A stretch of 64,000 nucleotides of DNA from Mortierella sp. BCC40632 (taxonomy: Eukaryota; Mortierellomycota; Mortierellomycetes; Mortierellales; Mortierellaceae). Positions 51,872 to 63,486 of this stretch are shown one piece after another; within the stretch, counting starts at the first letter, position 1; each line of letters begins with the position of its first letter. Position numbers and translations under genes: made by a program. The notes under the pieces are model-generated. The model had not been told where the DNA came from, made no database searches, and saw only the letters and a program-made list of their open reading frames with translations. Location of the stretch: positions 1,976,501-2,040,500 of the forward strand of contig WAEK01000010.1 of NCBI GenBank assembly GCA_011634665.1, in the 5' to 3' direction.

Positions 51872-52758
51872 TGAGCAAGAGAGATACATAACGATCAAGT
51901 TTGTAAAAATGGTATTTCGGGACATTATTTTTTTTTTTTTTTTTTTTTTTTCTTTCTGTCTCTTCTTTGCAAGGTCAACAAGGGGGTCGATTGAGGGAGA
52001 AGAAGAAAAGAGTGATAGTATGCTAATAGACCGCGAGGACAGTCGAGTAACACCCTTGCCCCTTTCTCAGGAAAAAAGTCCCTGAAATTTGTATCTTTTG
52101 GCTCTTTGGTCCATGCCCTTTGGTGGATGAGCCCATGTGGACTGCCCACAAGAGTTGGATGGACGGACAATGGCAAGCTCAACAAATAAGAGAAAAAAGA
52201 AAAAAGAGAAATGTATCCTTACATTGTTCATAGCATAGTTATTCTTGTCGTGGTAGGTATAGTCCAATACTCTGAGCTTGGCCACCTTGGAAAAGGTCGA
52301 ATAATCGTCAGAAGAGAAAAAGTCGGGCTCAGGAAAGTCTTCCAGCCGAAAATCCTGCTTCAGATACTCCTGCTCGACAAAGGGGATCCGGATGTACTCC
52401 TGCCGATGATGGTCCAGCAATTGAACAATCGAGGCCTCAGCCTCTGGGTCGACAATTCGGTTCAGGACCCACAGCTTCCGTGTCTTGTTGAACTCTTGCT
52501 CGTGCTCGAGAATGAACCGGACATTGGACAGTGTCTGACCTGGACGGTGGCGTGGAGGGAGATCATTGCCCAGGATGCGATAGAGGACAATCGACTCGGG
52601 GTCAACAAAGCCCCCTGTTTGAGGGGAGGAAGTACGGCCCTGTCTGGACTCGGTTCCGGCGCCAGACGGCTGATTGGATTGTTGTGTGTCGCCGTTGTCA
52701 CCTTCGACAGGCTTCTTTGACAGGCGAGTGCCAGAAGACCGGTCGTGATCTCGGTTTC

Positions 52759-52795
<37 letters not shown>

Positions 52796-53560
52796 CTGTT
52801 GCTGGCGCTGTTGCTGTTGCTGCTGCTGCTGCTGTCGTCGCTCCTCTTGCTCCCTCTCAAAGGCGCGCTGCCGCTCAACCTCCTGGGCCCTCTGACGAAC
52901 CTTGTCCAATGGGTAGTCATAGTCGTACCGGTGCCTGTCATGGTTGCTGGGCGGATGACGGTGGTCGGCCGAGGATCGACTCTTCCAGGACGGGATCGAA
53001 GGTTGCAAGTAGAGGAGCGAAAGGATGGCAATCAGCGCAAACAAGGAGAGAAACGTCAAGATCCGTCTGGACAGGATCCGTTTCCGGAGTGACTGTAGCC
53101 GAGAGCTGGGAGAAGACTGGTAATAGATGGCTTGCTTGTCGACCATGGCTGATGGGAGGTCGCTCTGGGTACTACTGTTACTGTGCGAGCGCTTGTGCTT
53201 TGTCAGGGGGAGCTGTGGTGGACCCAGCTCATCTCCGTAGTGATGCTCTCGGTACCCAGTGGTGCCACGACCCACACTGTTTCCTCCTGGGAGGCCAGTG
53301 GCGGAAGGTAAGGTCGAGGCGCGGACAGAGGCTGTGGATCCTGTGGAAGAATAAAAGTTGCCACTGCTAAGGCTGTTGCCGTTGGGGCTGGCATTGATAC
53401 CGATGGTATAGTGACTGGGAGAGTGGTTGCCTCTCCTGGAGTAGGGTGGAGGATCCAGCGGATGGACCATTCCTGGAAAGGGGAAGCTTGGAGGAGGCGA
53501 GGGCGAGGTGGATCGAGAAGACGCTGCCGAAGAGCGATAGAATGTCCTATTGGTGGTCAT
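49293..53560 (-). CDS. Type II membrane protein: glycosyltransferase-like plus alginate-lyase-like domains
   Basis: Minus-strand exons 52223..53560, 51507..51809 and 49293..51356 give 1234 residues, phase 0 throughout. Residues 1-160 are a Ser/Pro-rich cytosolic tail. Residues 167-186 are one membrane anchor. Residues 187-320 are a charged stalk with long Gln runs. Residues about 325-560 form a GT-A-like domain: RILGNDLPPRH, GQTLSNVRFILE, KLWVLNRIVD, and WIFSFDGNSF in the place of a DxD loop. Residues about 600-920 resemble alginate lyases: the GNETFARAA, NEYVQLTLVFSTWLEHL and MDLHVASLAAVTDD pattern. The usual Asn-His-Gly catalytic motif appears as Asp-His-Arg near residue 867. An Asp/Ser-rich acidic tract and a conserved C-terminal block follow. 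Likely Golgi or cell-surface; a role in uronic-acid polymer synthesis or trimming is inference. Confidence 0.8.
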
Positions 53561-55056
53561 GTAGACATCAACAAGGGATGGAAGGACAAGAGAAAAGGCG
53601 GCAGTCCGCAATGACTGGTTGGTCTTGACGTATATTTGGACTGTATACGATAGGATGTGTTTGTCTGTGTGAAGAGTAAGAATGCGAGGATGAGAGAGGA
53701 AGAGGAGAAGGGGAGAGAAGGAGAGAAGAGAGAAGAGACGGCAATGGCAAATGGATGCGGGGCAAAAGGAGAATAAACGAGTGAGCGAGAATGAAAAGAG
53801 AGAGATAGCGAGTGTGAGAGAGAGGGAAAGAGAAAAAAAAAAGGGACAAACAGAGAGAGAGAGAAAAAGACTCGCTGATTAGACCAATGACGGAGACGAG
53901 ACTGAGACTGGAAGGAGAGAGAAAGAGAAAGAGAGAAAGAAAGAGAAAGAGAGAAAGAAAGAGAAAAGAAGAAAAAAAAACAGAGAGAGGGAGTGTGTGT
54001 ATTTGTGTGTGTGTGTGTGTGGAAGAGGAGGCGGAGCGAAGAGAAAAACGAAGCAGGTTCCTGCAGAGAGGCAGAGAAGCAGAGAGGCGTGAGGCTCAGG
54101 AAAGGGTAGAGGCAAAGGAATGCATCGGCTGAGCAGGTGATTCAGGGGAGTAATGTTGGACCCATGTGTTGCCCAGGACGCGCGCCACAGGACTGTACCG
54201 AGGCAATGCAGAGAAAGGACAAAAGAGAGTGAGAGAGATGGCGTGGCAGTGGAGCGGGGAAAGTGAGGATGAGAGGATGAGAGGATGAAAGGATGAGCTC
54301 AAGAGAGAATGAAAAAAAAGTATATGAGAGCCACGAAAGTGAATGGCATTCAAGGATTTCTTTCAGGGCAAGAAAGAGAGAGAGAGAGAGAGAAAGAGAG
54401 AGCAGGGCAGAGCAGGGTAGATGTCTTGGGTCCACACAGCTCGAGTCCACACCCAAACACACAAGAGAGAGAGAGAGAGAGAGAGAAAGAGACACACAGA
54501 AAAGAGGTTTTCTTGTGTAGCGGATCCTGAAGCAGATCTATATTTTTAGCATGGCCCGAGGGTGGTCCTGGGTAGAGGAGAGTTGAAATAGGGATGGTGC
54601 ACGATATAAATACACAGCCCGCTGCCTGCTACTGCTGCCCTGTCCACGACGGACTCTGTTGTCCACTTCTCTGCCTTCTCTTCCTTCTAGCTCTCTCTCT
54701 CTCTCTCTCCTCTCTTTCTCTCTCTCATTATAGATGTAGGTAGACACTGCGTGCAAGGTTCACACACACACGCACATGGGCTTGGCTATTGCGCTTTTGG
54801 AGCAACAAACCACTGTTGCTGCAGCCCGTGCATCTTCATTGCAATTCGTCGGATGACACCGACAAAAAGGATGGAGGAATCCCTGAGTTGCGCCCTTGGG
54901 TGCAGGTTCGGTGGCAGTGCAGTCCAGGGCCCGGCCAGGGCTGTGTTGGCTAGCGTGGATACGGACACGACCTACAACCCAAGTATTGACCAGGTTGAGG
55001 AGTACGTAGTAGATTGCGGCACAAACAGAGAGCAGTGGTGGAAAAGCGAGAGAGAT

Positions 55057-55099
<43 letters not shown>

Positions 55100-55762
55100 G
55101 ACAGAGAAGAGGAGAGAAAACAATAAAGAATAAAAACCTCCCAGTCGAAACCAAGCCTGTATTGTCCACTGTTCGCATGGCATAATTGTCTGCTGGAACA
55201 AATGTGCCTGGGTCTCGATCTCCCCCTGTCTCTCTTCGTCTCTGCTGCCTGCTCTGCTCGCAGATAAAGTGCGTTGGGATTGCTGGCCCTGGGGCCCGGG
55301 CGACAGGGGTAGGGGGGGGGGGCGGGGCGGGATGAATTGGTTCAGCTAACTATGACCCATTGGAAAAGAGGTTTGTGGCCAGGTACGATACGATGGGTGG
55401 TAGAGTTGGAGTAGTGGCGGTGGTATTGGACAGGAAGGGAAGAAAAGAGAGAGAGAGAGAGAGAGAGAAAAAGATCCAGCTTGGGATCGAATGCACTCAC
55501 CTCTTTAATGGATTGCAGGCACTGGAGTCGGGCGATCAGGCAGAGTAGAGGTGTGAATGCAAATATGCAAATAGGACAGGAGAGGAGATGCAAGAGCGGG
55601 AGATGAAAAAAAAGGGCTGATGACGTTCTTTTCTCTTTTTGAAGTGAATGGATGGAAAAAAAAAATCTGGATCAAACGTGGCCGGGGCGCCGTTCGGCTG
55701 GATTCGGGAAAGGATTAGAGAGAGAGAGAGCTCTTATACGTTTGGGTCATAGAAAGAAAGAG

Positions 55763-55836
<74 letters not shown>

Positions 55837-56061
55837 TGATCCAGTCTGTCCTGTCAGAGACCTTTCTCCCAGAAGGAGAAAGAGAGAAAAACAGAGAGAG
55901 AGAGAGAATCAAACAGCTCAGCTCACTCAGTCAGACAAACCTCTCGCTTGGTTCTCTCTCCGTAATCAAAAGAACCTCTTCCTCCAACCACCCATGCAGC
56001 TGGCCTTCTTCTTCCCTGTTTGTCCATAAAGAAAAAAGAAGCCCTGAACCATGTCTCCTGT

Positions 56062-56100
<39 letters not shown>

Positions 56101-56406
56101 ATCCTCTCTCTCTCTCTCTCTCTCTCTCTCCCATGGCTGCTATTCTTTTTGCCCATGGCCAATGCCACGAGCACACAGAGAGAGAAAAAACAGACGCATG
56201 CCTTCTCCTCCACCCCTTCGTCTTTCTTCTTGATCGCAGGGCATGAACCAGATGCAAACCAGGCCTCCTCCTTCTTCTCTTTCTCCTCCTTCTTCTCCTC
56301 TGCCACACTTGCCTTGCCCAGCCCAAGCGGGAAATATTGGGCGCGGGCTTTTTTTTTATATTTGACATCTGTCCGTGTGCCCTTTGCAGCAGTGTGTGTT
56401 CACTCC
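53561..56406. other. Low-complexity intergenic region upstream of the GT/lyase gene
   Basis: Dominated by GA repeats on the plus strand, i.e. CT on the sense strand of the GT/lyase gene, up to about 54510. (GA)n recurs at 55056-55093 and 55767-55832, and CT at 56065-56130. The unique island 54780-55030 has open frames on both strands but no splice signals that fit. A GAG-GTGAGT donor-like site at 55498 (-) stands alone. No gene is supported. Confidence 0.5.
55767..55832. repeat. (GA)33 microsatellite
   Basis: An uninterrupted GA dinucleotide tract of about 65 bases. Confidence 0.95.
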
Positions 56407-57452
56407 ATGGGAGGAGGAAGAGGAGTGATGTGTTTTCCAAAAGGCTCAAAATCGCGTTGTTCTCAGCGCGCGGAGCGTGCTCGTGGCCAGATCAAGCAAA
56501 AAGGTGGTCGTCCCTCCCACCTGTTGTCCCGTCGGCGGCGACCCGTCCCCGTTTTGGCCATATTCGTCGTACGAGATTGGACTGCGCCGAGGGTTGTGTA
56601 TATCCTGTCAGTAGCCGAGGATGACCCTGTCGGCGACGTTCTCTCCCTCTCTCTGCGCTTCAGCCTTGATGACGCTCAAGGTAAAAGTAAAGAAGAGGCA
56701 TTTTTTACCTTACTGCCCTTGTCGCTTCGGGTTGGTCATGTCGAATCCATTCCTCTCACATACTCTCTTTCTCCTCCTTCTTTCAATCTTCAATGAGAAA
56801 ACAATAACAAGGCTCCAGTGGGGTCGCGAGCTGCTCTTTCCTAAAATGTCACACACACTCACTCACACACACACACACACACAGCACATGCAATAACCTT
56901 GCCCGTCCCTTCACTCCCTCTCCCTCTATCTTCTCTCTCTCTTTCTCTCTCTCCCAGTCCTCTAAAAATAAACCCCAGGGCGTATCGCACGGCTTTTTTG
57001 TTTTCTTTTGATGCGAGAGAATCAAACCTCGGGGGTGGCCCCAGCGACCGCCCTGTCCAAGCCCTTGCACTTGCGCCTCTTTTGTTTTCTTTGCCACCAT
57101 TCTATTCTTTCTTTCTTTCTTTCCTTCTTTCTTCTTCTTCTTCTTCTTTTTTTTTCTAGCTTTCCATTACAAAGTCAGGCACCCGGTTTCCTGGTACCGT
57201 CATCATCACTGTCATCATCGTCACCATCACTCGACATCACCGACATCTGAGTGTTGTGGCGGCGATCTCTGAGATTGAAACAGATTCTTTTCAGGCCAAG
57301 GTTTTTTTTTTTTTTTTTTGATTATTGTTGTTTGTTTCCTTTTTTTTTCCCTCCCTTTAGATCGCGGCATTGTTCCTGCCCAAAAGGAAAGAACGAAACA
57401 AGATGCGAGACACAAGTTCGAGCTCAATATTTGCAAAAAAGAAAATGACTGA
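56407..57452 (+). CDS. Hypothetical two-exon protein (low confidence)
   Basis: Exons 56407..56680 and 57361..57452 give 121 residues. The donor is GTAAAAG; the acceptor is a strong polypyrimidine tract ending TTTAG; the leftover G plus AT restores the frame. The first half is basic (Arg/Lys/Gly/Ser-rich). A hydrophobic-charged stretch follows (VLAIFVVRDW, then VVYILSVAEDDPVGDVL). The second exon gives RGIVPAQKERTKQDARHKF and ends at TGA. The 680-bp intron contains a sense poly-T run, as in most introns here. Upstream coding exons are possible, since TTTGCAG precedes the ATG by 16 bases. An alternative acceptor at 57159 gives a His-rich end. No family was recognised. Confidence 0.35.
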
Positions 57453-57468
57453 GCTTTATTGCAGCAAC

Positions 57469-57516
<48 letters not shown>

Positions 57517-58311
57517 ATTCCCCCTACGAGTGCTCTCACCTGGGGACAAGGGTTCTGGGGTGAAGAGGAATAGAAAAAAAAAACATAAAAAGGTTCACAT
57601 TAGACCCCGGGGAAAGTGCAAAACTAGTCTTCTTTTCTCTTTTGTCCCTTTTTTTTTTTTTTTTTTTTCTCTCCTTTACTAGTCGCTAGTTAGAATGAAA
57701 CGCGCGTTTCCTTCAATTATTCGTTCGAGCCCACTTCCCCATCATTAATCAGGTCCAAGTACTGACGATTGTTCTCTTTCTCTCCCCCACTCTTGATTCC
57801 CGTCCCTTGTACATATTGACTCGGTAGTACCTGATCCTGGCTCTGCTCTCTCTCTCTCTCTCTCTCTTTCTCTGGTTTGTCACACGCCCACGTTTCATAA
57901 CATTTAAAGTGCAATAAACCCTCTCCCCCTCTCCATCCGATAGAGTGCCGCAGCGTGTACTTTTATTTGCTCCTTCTTTTTCCTCTCCTCCCTTTCCTCT
58001 TTCCCCGGGTCGGTCCACAAAAAAGATGATACGGTTCCCCTGACCCAGAAAGAGAAGATAGAGGAACTACATGTCAAAGGGTACCATGCACCTGCTCTAG
58101 AATGGCGATCACCATCATCGAAGCAAGTGCTCATATGTCCCCGTTCTTACAGAGCAATTGATGAATTGAAGCTAGATCTCCACGGGGAAGAAAGAGAAAG
58201 AAAGACAGAGAGATAGGGATAGAGAGAAGGACATTGGCACTAACAAAAAAAAATATATCGACCAGGATTGGACCATAAAGAAGATGAAGAAAGAAAGAAA
58301 AAAAGCGTCCT
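57453..58311. other. Region between the two-exon ORF and tetraspanin, with unexplained open frames
   Basis: A CT tract at 57471-57513, a T run at 57649-57668 and CT at 57845-57871. Two islands read like protein. One is 57717-57845 (-), ending at a stop at 57717. The other is about 58013-58214 (+), a stop-terminated frame with sequence such as EELHVKGYHAPALEW and VLICPRSYRAIDEL but no ATG. Either may be a terminal exon; neither could be connected to a full gene. Confidence 0.4.
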
Positions 58312-59132
58312 TCAACGACGATTATTGCTCTTGGATCGTGGCGGGTTAGGATCAAAGGTACCATAGGGTGGAGGATCTCTGGATCTTTCCCCATCCCGCA
58401 GACGTGCCTGTTCTTCCTGTTCTGTTCGAAGTCTCTCACGAGTATCCTGTCGGACCTGTGCAGCCAGATTTTCAATCTCCCGTTCAAGTCGTCGGGCCCG
58501 ACGAGCATCCTCGATCTGACCTTCAGCTCGGTGAGCCTCCATTAACGCTCTTACCAAGGATGCCTCACTTTCCTGGCGCTCAGAAATATATTGGCTTTTG
58601 TCCAAACGATGGAACAGGATCGCAGCCCCTAGCAAACTGACCAGCTACCGAGTAGAAAAAACACGGGGCAACAGCCCAAAAAAAAAAAAAAAAAGAGCAA
58701 TGGAAAGATGTGTCAATATTCCTCTAATCCCGTGATGATGATTTCCATTTTTTTTTTTCGACACCCGCACACTCACACGCCCGCACAGTAAAGATTCAAA
58801 GTCGAGTGAGAGCCAACAATAAAACTGCGAGAGAGATAGAGAGAGAGAACGTGTGACAAGAGACTTGCCTCGATGCCGCCAAGAATCGCTCCTATCACAC
58901 CAATTGCCTGTAGACTGTCCTGGAAAGCTGTCTGGATGTTCTCTCGACATCCTTGCAAAAAGTGGCGGTCGATTGCGCATGTCATTGGTACAGCCCGATC
59001 CAGGACGTGTTCATACCCACAGCATTGGAACTAGATAGGATAAAAGATTCATAAGGAAGATTTGGTTCAACATATTTGAGTTTTCGTAGGATTTCCTTAA
59101 GACTAGAAAAGAAAAGAAGAAGAAGAAAAAAA

Positions 59133-59224
<92 letters not shown>

Positions 59225-60077
59225 CATTCATATATGAACATGAACATAAAAAAAAACCGCTTCACTTACAAAGGTTTCAAGGTCAAGGATAACGCGTGGG
59301 TCCGAATGAAAGACTCTATCCCAGGCATTGCCAAGTACTTCTGCGCCTTGGTTACGGTAGGCAAACGCAATCGCACCAACCGTGATTTGGATAGCAATAG
59401 CAATCAAAAGGACAAAGACATAGATCCAAAGCACCCATCGTTTCTCAGCCATGACGCCATAGTAACCCAGGAAGGAGACGAGTGCAATAGCTGCTCCGAG
59501 AATCAAGATCAGATGAGGTAGGAACGTGGACGCGATAAAGACTGCGCCAGGTGCAAAGTAGATGAACGTGCCTATGATGGTGATGCCACGCCAAACAAGC
59601 CGTCCAACAAACAAACACAAGTGTTAATCATAAGTGAGAGGGAAAGAGTACAAAGGGTTTGAGGTTATCAAGAGAGAAGGAGCGTGAACTGGGCTAATAT
59701 AAAACTGAGCGGCATGATGTGTTGTGATGTCGAGTGAGCTCTGAATGTGATATCCTCCTCTTTTGGACAGAGGAGAAAGAGAGAGAAGGGGGCGGAGGCG
59801 CCTTACCGACACACAGAAGAATCATCCCCACAAGCTGAGCAAGGCGGAGCAAAAAAAAAAAAAAAAAAAAAAAAAAGGATAGCACAAAGGTTAGACCAAG
59901 TCCTAGAGTCATACAAAAAGGTTTTCTGACATTGACTGAACCGAAATGAACGAGAGAGAGTATGTGTGTGCTTTTGAAAGACCTTGAGCATGGACTTACC
60001 AATGTGAGAAGGTTCAACACTGCAATGGCATGCTGAATCGGTCCATAGGACCTTGATGAACGAAGAACCACATACAT
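58312..60077 (-). CDS. Tetraspanin
   Basis: Minus-strand exons 60000..60077, 59807..59834, 59270..59571, 58869..59030 and 58312..58644 give 300 residues with consistent phases. Four membrane segments are visible: residues about 17-37, 50-75, 85-110 and 200-228. The large extracellular loop lies between segments 3 and 4 and carries FQCCGYE, the diagnostic CCG motif, plus two further Cys (MTCAID and LQGCREN) for the two disulfides. The C-terminal cytosolic tail is long and helical, Arg/Glu/Gln-rich, ending Pro/Asn/Arg-rich. Tetraspanins organise membrane protein assemblies at the plasma membrane; in fungi they act in hyphal tip and penetration-cell polarity. Intron 4 has a GC donor (GAG|GCAAGT). 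Introns 1 and 4 hold sense poly-T runs and intron 3 holds a long GAAA array. Confidence 0.92.
59134..59223. repeat. (GAAA)n tetranucleotide array in tetraspanin intron 3
   Basis: About 22 GAAA units (TTTC on the sense strand of the gene), within intron 59031-59269. Confidence 0.95.
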
Positions 60078-60969
60078 TGACAGGGATTCAGCTCAGAATT
60101 GAGCGTCAAAATGATAAAAAAAAAAGACTCTGTGATGGATGGAGTGCTTGGCAAAAAGAATAATGGTACACTAGAATGTTGCTCTTTTGGATGGGGAGTG
60201 AAGGAAAGGTTCCTTTTGGTAAGAAAAGAAAAAAGAAAAAAAGAGATAGTGGGAGAAAGGAGAAAAGTGCAGATGCACAGCTTTGTTGTTTTCTTCTTCT
60301 TGTTCTTTTTGGTCCAGTGCTTGGCAAAAAGAACAGAGTTCAAGTTTGTTGCTCCAAGAAAGGGGCAAAGAAAAAAGAAAAAAGAAAAAAAAAAAAAGTC
60401 AATAGCAGATGGTAATGAGATGGTGGATTGTCGAGAGTAATGCAAGTATAAAAAAAAAAAAACGCCTCCTTTTTTCCTGCGAACAAGAACTAAGCAGAGA
60501 GAGGCAAAGCCCTTTGGGGAGGGGGGGAGCACGGGTCACCAGTTTCACGCCCGTCAAATAATGGTCGTCCTTTGCCAAGAGTCGCCCCTCTCAAAATTCA
60601 CTGCAAAAACAAATTCATCTCACACACGGGCCAACCAGAGCCGAAGGAAGCGCAGTACAAAAAAAAAATGCACGACTGCCAGGGATAGGGAAATAGACTA
60701 TTAGGGGAGAGGAAGAGGTGGATTGGGGAGAGAATGGACAAACCATCGCTCCTGCAGAGCCTGAAGTACTCTGATCAAAGACAAAAAAAATGGTCTCGAA
60801 CGCACTGATACCGTGGCGTTTATGGTACTAGAATGTCGTGTGGCGTTGATCCAGTCTTTGCCTATTCTCTTCTTTGCTAAACTCTCGGAAATCAGGCTGC
60901 CTAGTCTAAACAGCCGGAGGTTTCTGTTAAAGAAAAAGAAAAAAAGGGGGAGGGGGGAGAAGGCCGTCT
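60078..60969. other. Intergenic region between IPK1 3' end and tetraspanin start
   Basis: A-rich and GA-rich on the plus strand, i.e. pyrimidine-rich leader for the minus-strand tetraspanin, with A runs near 60117, 60386 and 60450. A GTGCTTGGCAAAAAGAA sequence occurs twice, at about 60148 and 60317. No gene seen. Confidence 0.55.
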
Positions 60970-63051
60970 CTAGTGGGAGCCGCAACTAGGTTCTCGGTCT
61001 CCCGTCGTCGACAAATAATGGTCAACAATATCCTGATCCTTTTTCAGATACATGGGCACCGACTTGATCTTTTTCGGGTCCAAGTCCACACAGATGATCT
61101 TGTACTCGAACATCTCGCCCCTAATCTTGACTCTGTGCCTCGTCTCTGTAAACACACTAAGGTGGGAGGTATTTGTGTCCAATGTCCTATTTTCCGAAAA
61201 AAAAAAGGAATTCAAGAGAGTATCCCTTAGTATCAGCAGTAGTATTTTCTTGCTTGTCTAAACCACCAGCTTTTTTCTCGAAAAAAAAAAAAAAAAAAAT
61301 ACCTTGGCTCGTTCTTAACTTTGGTGCATCCTCCTTCTTTCGTGGATGCTCTATCCCTTGGGCTACCAGCCGCACTCTGAGCTTCGCCATCTCCACATTT
61401 TCGGATAGTCACCATGATCGAACAATCCTTCAGTGTCGCCGAGAGTAAAAACTCGCGGATAAAATGCAACTGAAGCTCCCTAGGCACTTCGTCCAACTCA
61501 TCCTCTGGACCAAATCCTAAGCTGCTCACTAATTGCATTTCAAATACCCCTCGACTTTCGTTCATCATGGCCTCAAAATCCATTCGATCCATAAACACCT
61601 CAGCGGTATTCAAAAATTCTTCTACCGTTGGCTCGGGCAATTGAGAAGATGAGGAGGGAGAATTTTGAATGGCTTGCTGATAAAACTCATGAATGACCTC
61701 GACATCCAACGAATCAAGTCCATGTTGAAGTCGACCAAGTCTCCGGAGTAGCTTTGAACGCACCAGGATATGAGTGAGCAGCTCTGTGAATGAAACCTCA
61801 ACAGCTGCAGCGGTTGTTCCCTGTTCATTCGGGTTCTTTTTCATGGGACTAGCAACAAGTCGATTCATCGCCTCAGCTGAGACATTCTGTTGTGGGACCC
61901 CATCGACAAAGACACGCAAGTTGTTCTGAGGCGTCCGGACAAGGGCATCCAAAGCTTTTTGAGCAAGATGCTCTTGGCCTGAAAAGAGATCCAAGGGACA
62001 ATATTCGCTTTGACCACTTTCAACCCCAAGGTGGACCTTGCGATACTGATACATGCAAAAGCGACACTTTCGTCGCTTGATGGCATTTCCTTCGCGAATG
62101 AATGCAGAAGTGGGAAGGAATCCCCACTTTGGCTATTTTGTGAAGTAAAAAGGCAGTGAGAAGAGATAAATCAAGGAAATAATACACACCACCACCACAA
62201 GCTCGCATGTCTCCGGAAAGGAATTTTGTCCGCCCGGTCTATGGGTCATGGAAGGCGAACCTACTTTGATCTCGACACAGATAGAACGTTGATCTGATTG
62301 AGGCTGAACAAATTTTGTGTGGTCGAGAATTAGAAACCCCATTCGTTGAGAGCAGTCAATGTTCTTGTGTTGTCGATGGGCCGGTCGATCGGACACCAAA
62401 GCGACTGCAAGGTTCTGAAGGAATTCTTCTTCAAGTTGGACAGGTATCTAAAATTACCAAACAGAGATGAGAATAGGTTCTGCTGTACATTTTTTTTCCG
62501 AATCCAGTACTTGTGTGTTTAAAAGAGTCTTTACAAGCTGCTCGATATACTCCTGGCCCAATAAAAGACCAATGACACTGGAGATAAAAAGTGGTTCCTT
62601 GGACAGGTCTACAGGCGCGATGGCGTCATTGGCGGCGCTAGAAAGACTTGGTGATCCAACGGTCCCTTGTTCCGTCGACTTGCTGGATAGGGTCTCACCA
62701 TCACACTGGGCTTTGCGTAGTCGAAGCAAGGCTGATTTCTATAGAGGAATAACCATTAAACACATACCCAAAAAAAAAAAAAAAGTGTGAAAAAAAAAAA
62801 TGATACTAATCCGGAAGAGGAGGGACGTTTGTCCATGAACGCTGAACAGGCCGTTTAGTTTTGTTTTTTGCATCAATGGTCACACAGAAAAAAGGGTGTA
62901 GATAGTTCTTCGAAAGTGCGCAGGACAAAAAGAGTAGGGGGACTCTTACCAGGCGAGAGTTAGGACCAATGTACTCCAGCACAATATTAGCGTTCCCTTC
63001 AGCTCTGTACTTCCAGTGTTCGACGACGGACAACTCTGGGTAGGCAATCAT
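60970..63051 (-). CDS. IPK1: Inositol-pentakisphosphate 2-kinase
   Basis: Minus-strand exons 62950..63051, 62511..62738, 62265..62447, 61303..62132 and 60970..61156 give 509 residues, all phases matching. The enzyme phosphorylates InsP5 at position 2 to make InsP6, which supports mRNA export. Visible signatures: WKYRAEGNANIVLEY near the N-terminus (the family's G-E-G-x-A-N nucleotide loop), LLRLRK, the VEIK|PKWGFLP motif split by intron 3, the metal-site CRFCMYQ, and the C-terminal motor-like VDLDPKKIKSVPMYLKKD. An inserted Ser-rich segment lies near residues 45-60. The start at 63051 gives the conserved N-terminus directly. It is divergently transcribed from the serine dehydratase gene with 435 bases between starts. 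Introns 1 and 4 contain sense poly-T runs. Confidence 0.93.
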
Positions 63052-63486
63052 GATGGAGAAAGAGAGGGAGAGAGAGGGAGGGAGATCGTCTCCGATTCAA
63101 CTCAGTTGGAATGGATTGGGCGTGATGGGAACACAAATTTTTGCAATAGATCCGACTACCACGGTTCTCTTTCCCCACCCACGAGCCGTGGTAAAATTTT
63201 CGCCGAAATGTCACCCCAGTGGAGCAATGGAGGGATGGAGATCATTGAGCAGTTAAAAAAAAAAAAAAAAAAAAAAAAAAGGAGAGTCACTGAGAACCTC
63301 TTGAACCTGTTGGGGAGTTCTCAGGGTCGCACAGGAGTGGTGGACCTCATCGTCCCTTAAAAAGACTCGATTCCTTCTTTTCTTCCTCCCCATCTGACAA
63401 CGGTTGATCTTCTCTCTGCTTGTCCATCACCGCCCACTACTCCGACTCATCGCTCTCTCATTCACTCTTTCTAAAGTCTTTGCATC
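63052..63486. promoter_or_regulatory. Shared divergent promoter region (IPK1 / dehydratase)
   Basis: 435 bases between two opposite start codons. It contains a GA tract next to the IPK1 start, CT-rich sequence next to the dehydratase start, and an A26 run at 63255-63280 near the middle. Pyrimidines face each gene on its own sense strand. Bidirectional control is inferred from spacing. Confidence 0.5.

Noticed and set aside
54751..55185. A 144-codon plus-strand frame with a protein-like middle.
   Set aside because: It ends in translated GA repeat, lacks a convincing start, and the opposite strand is equally open; no splice sites connect it to anything.
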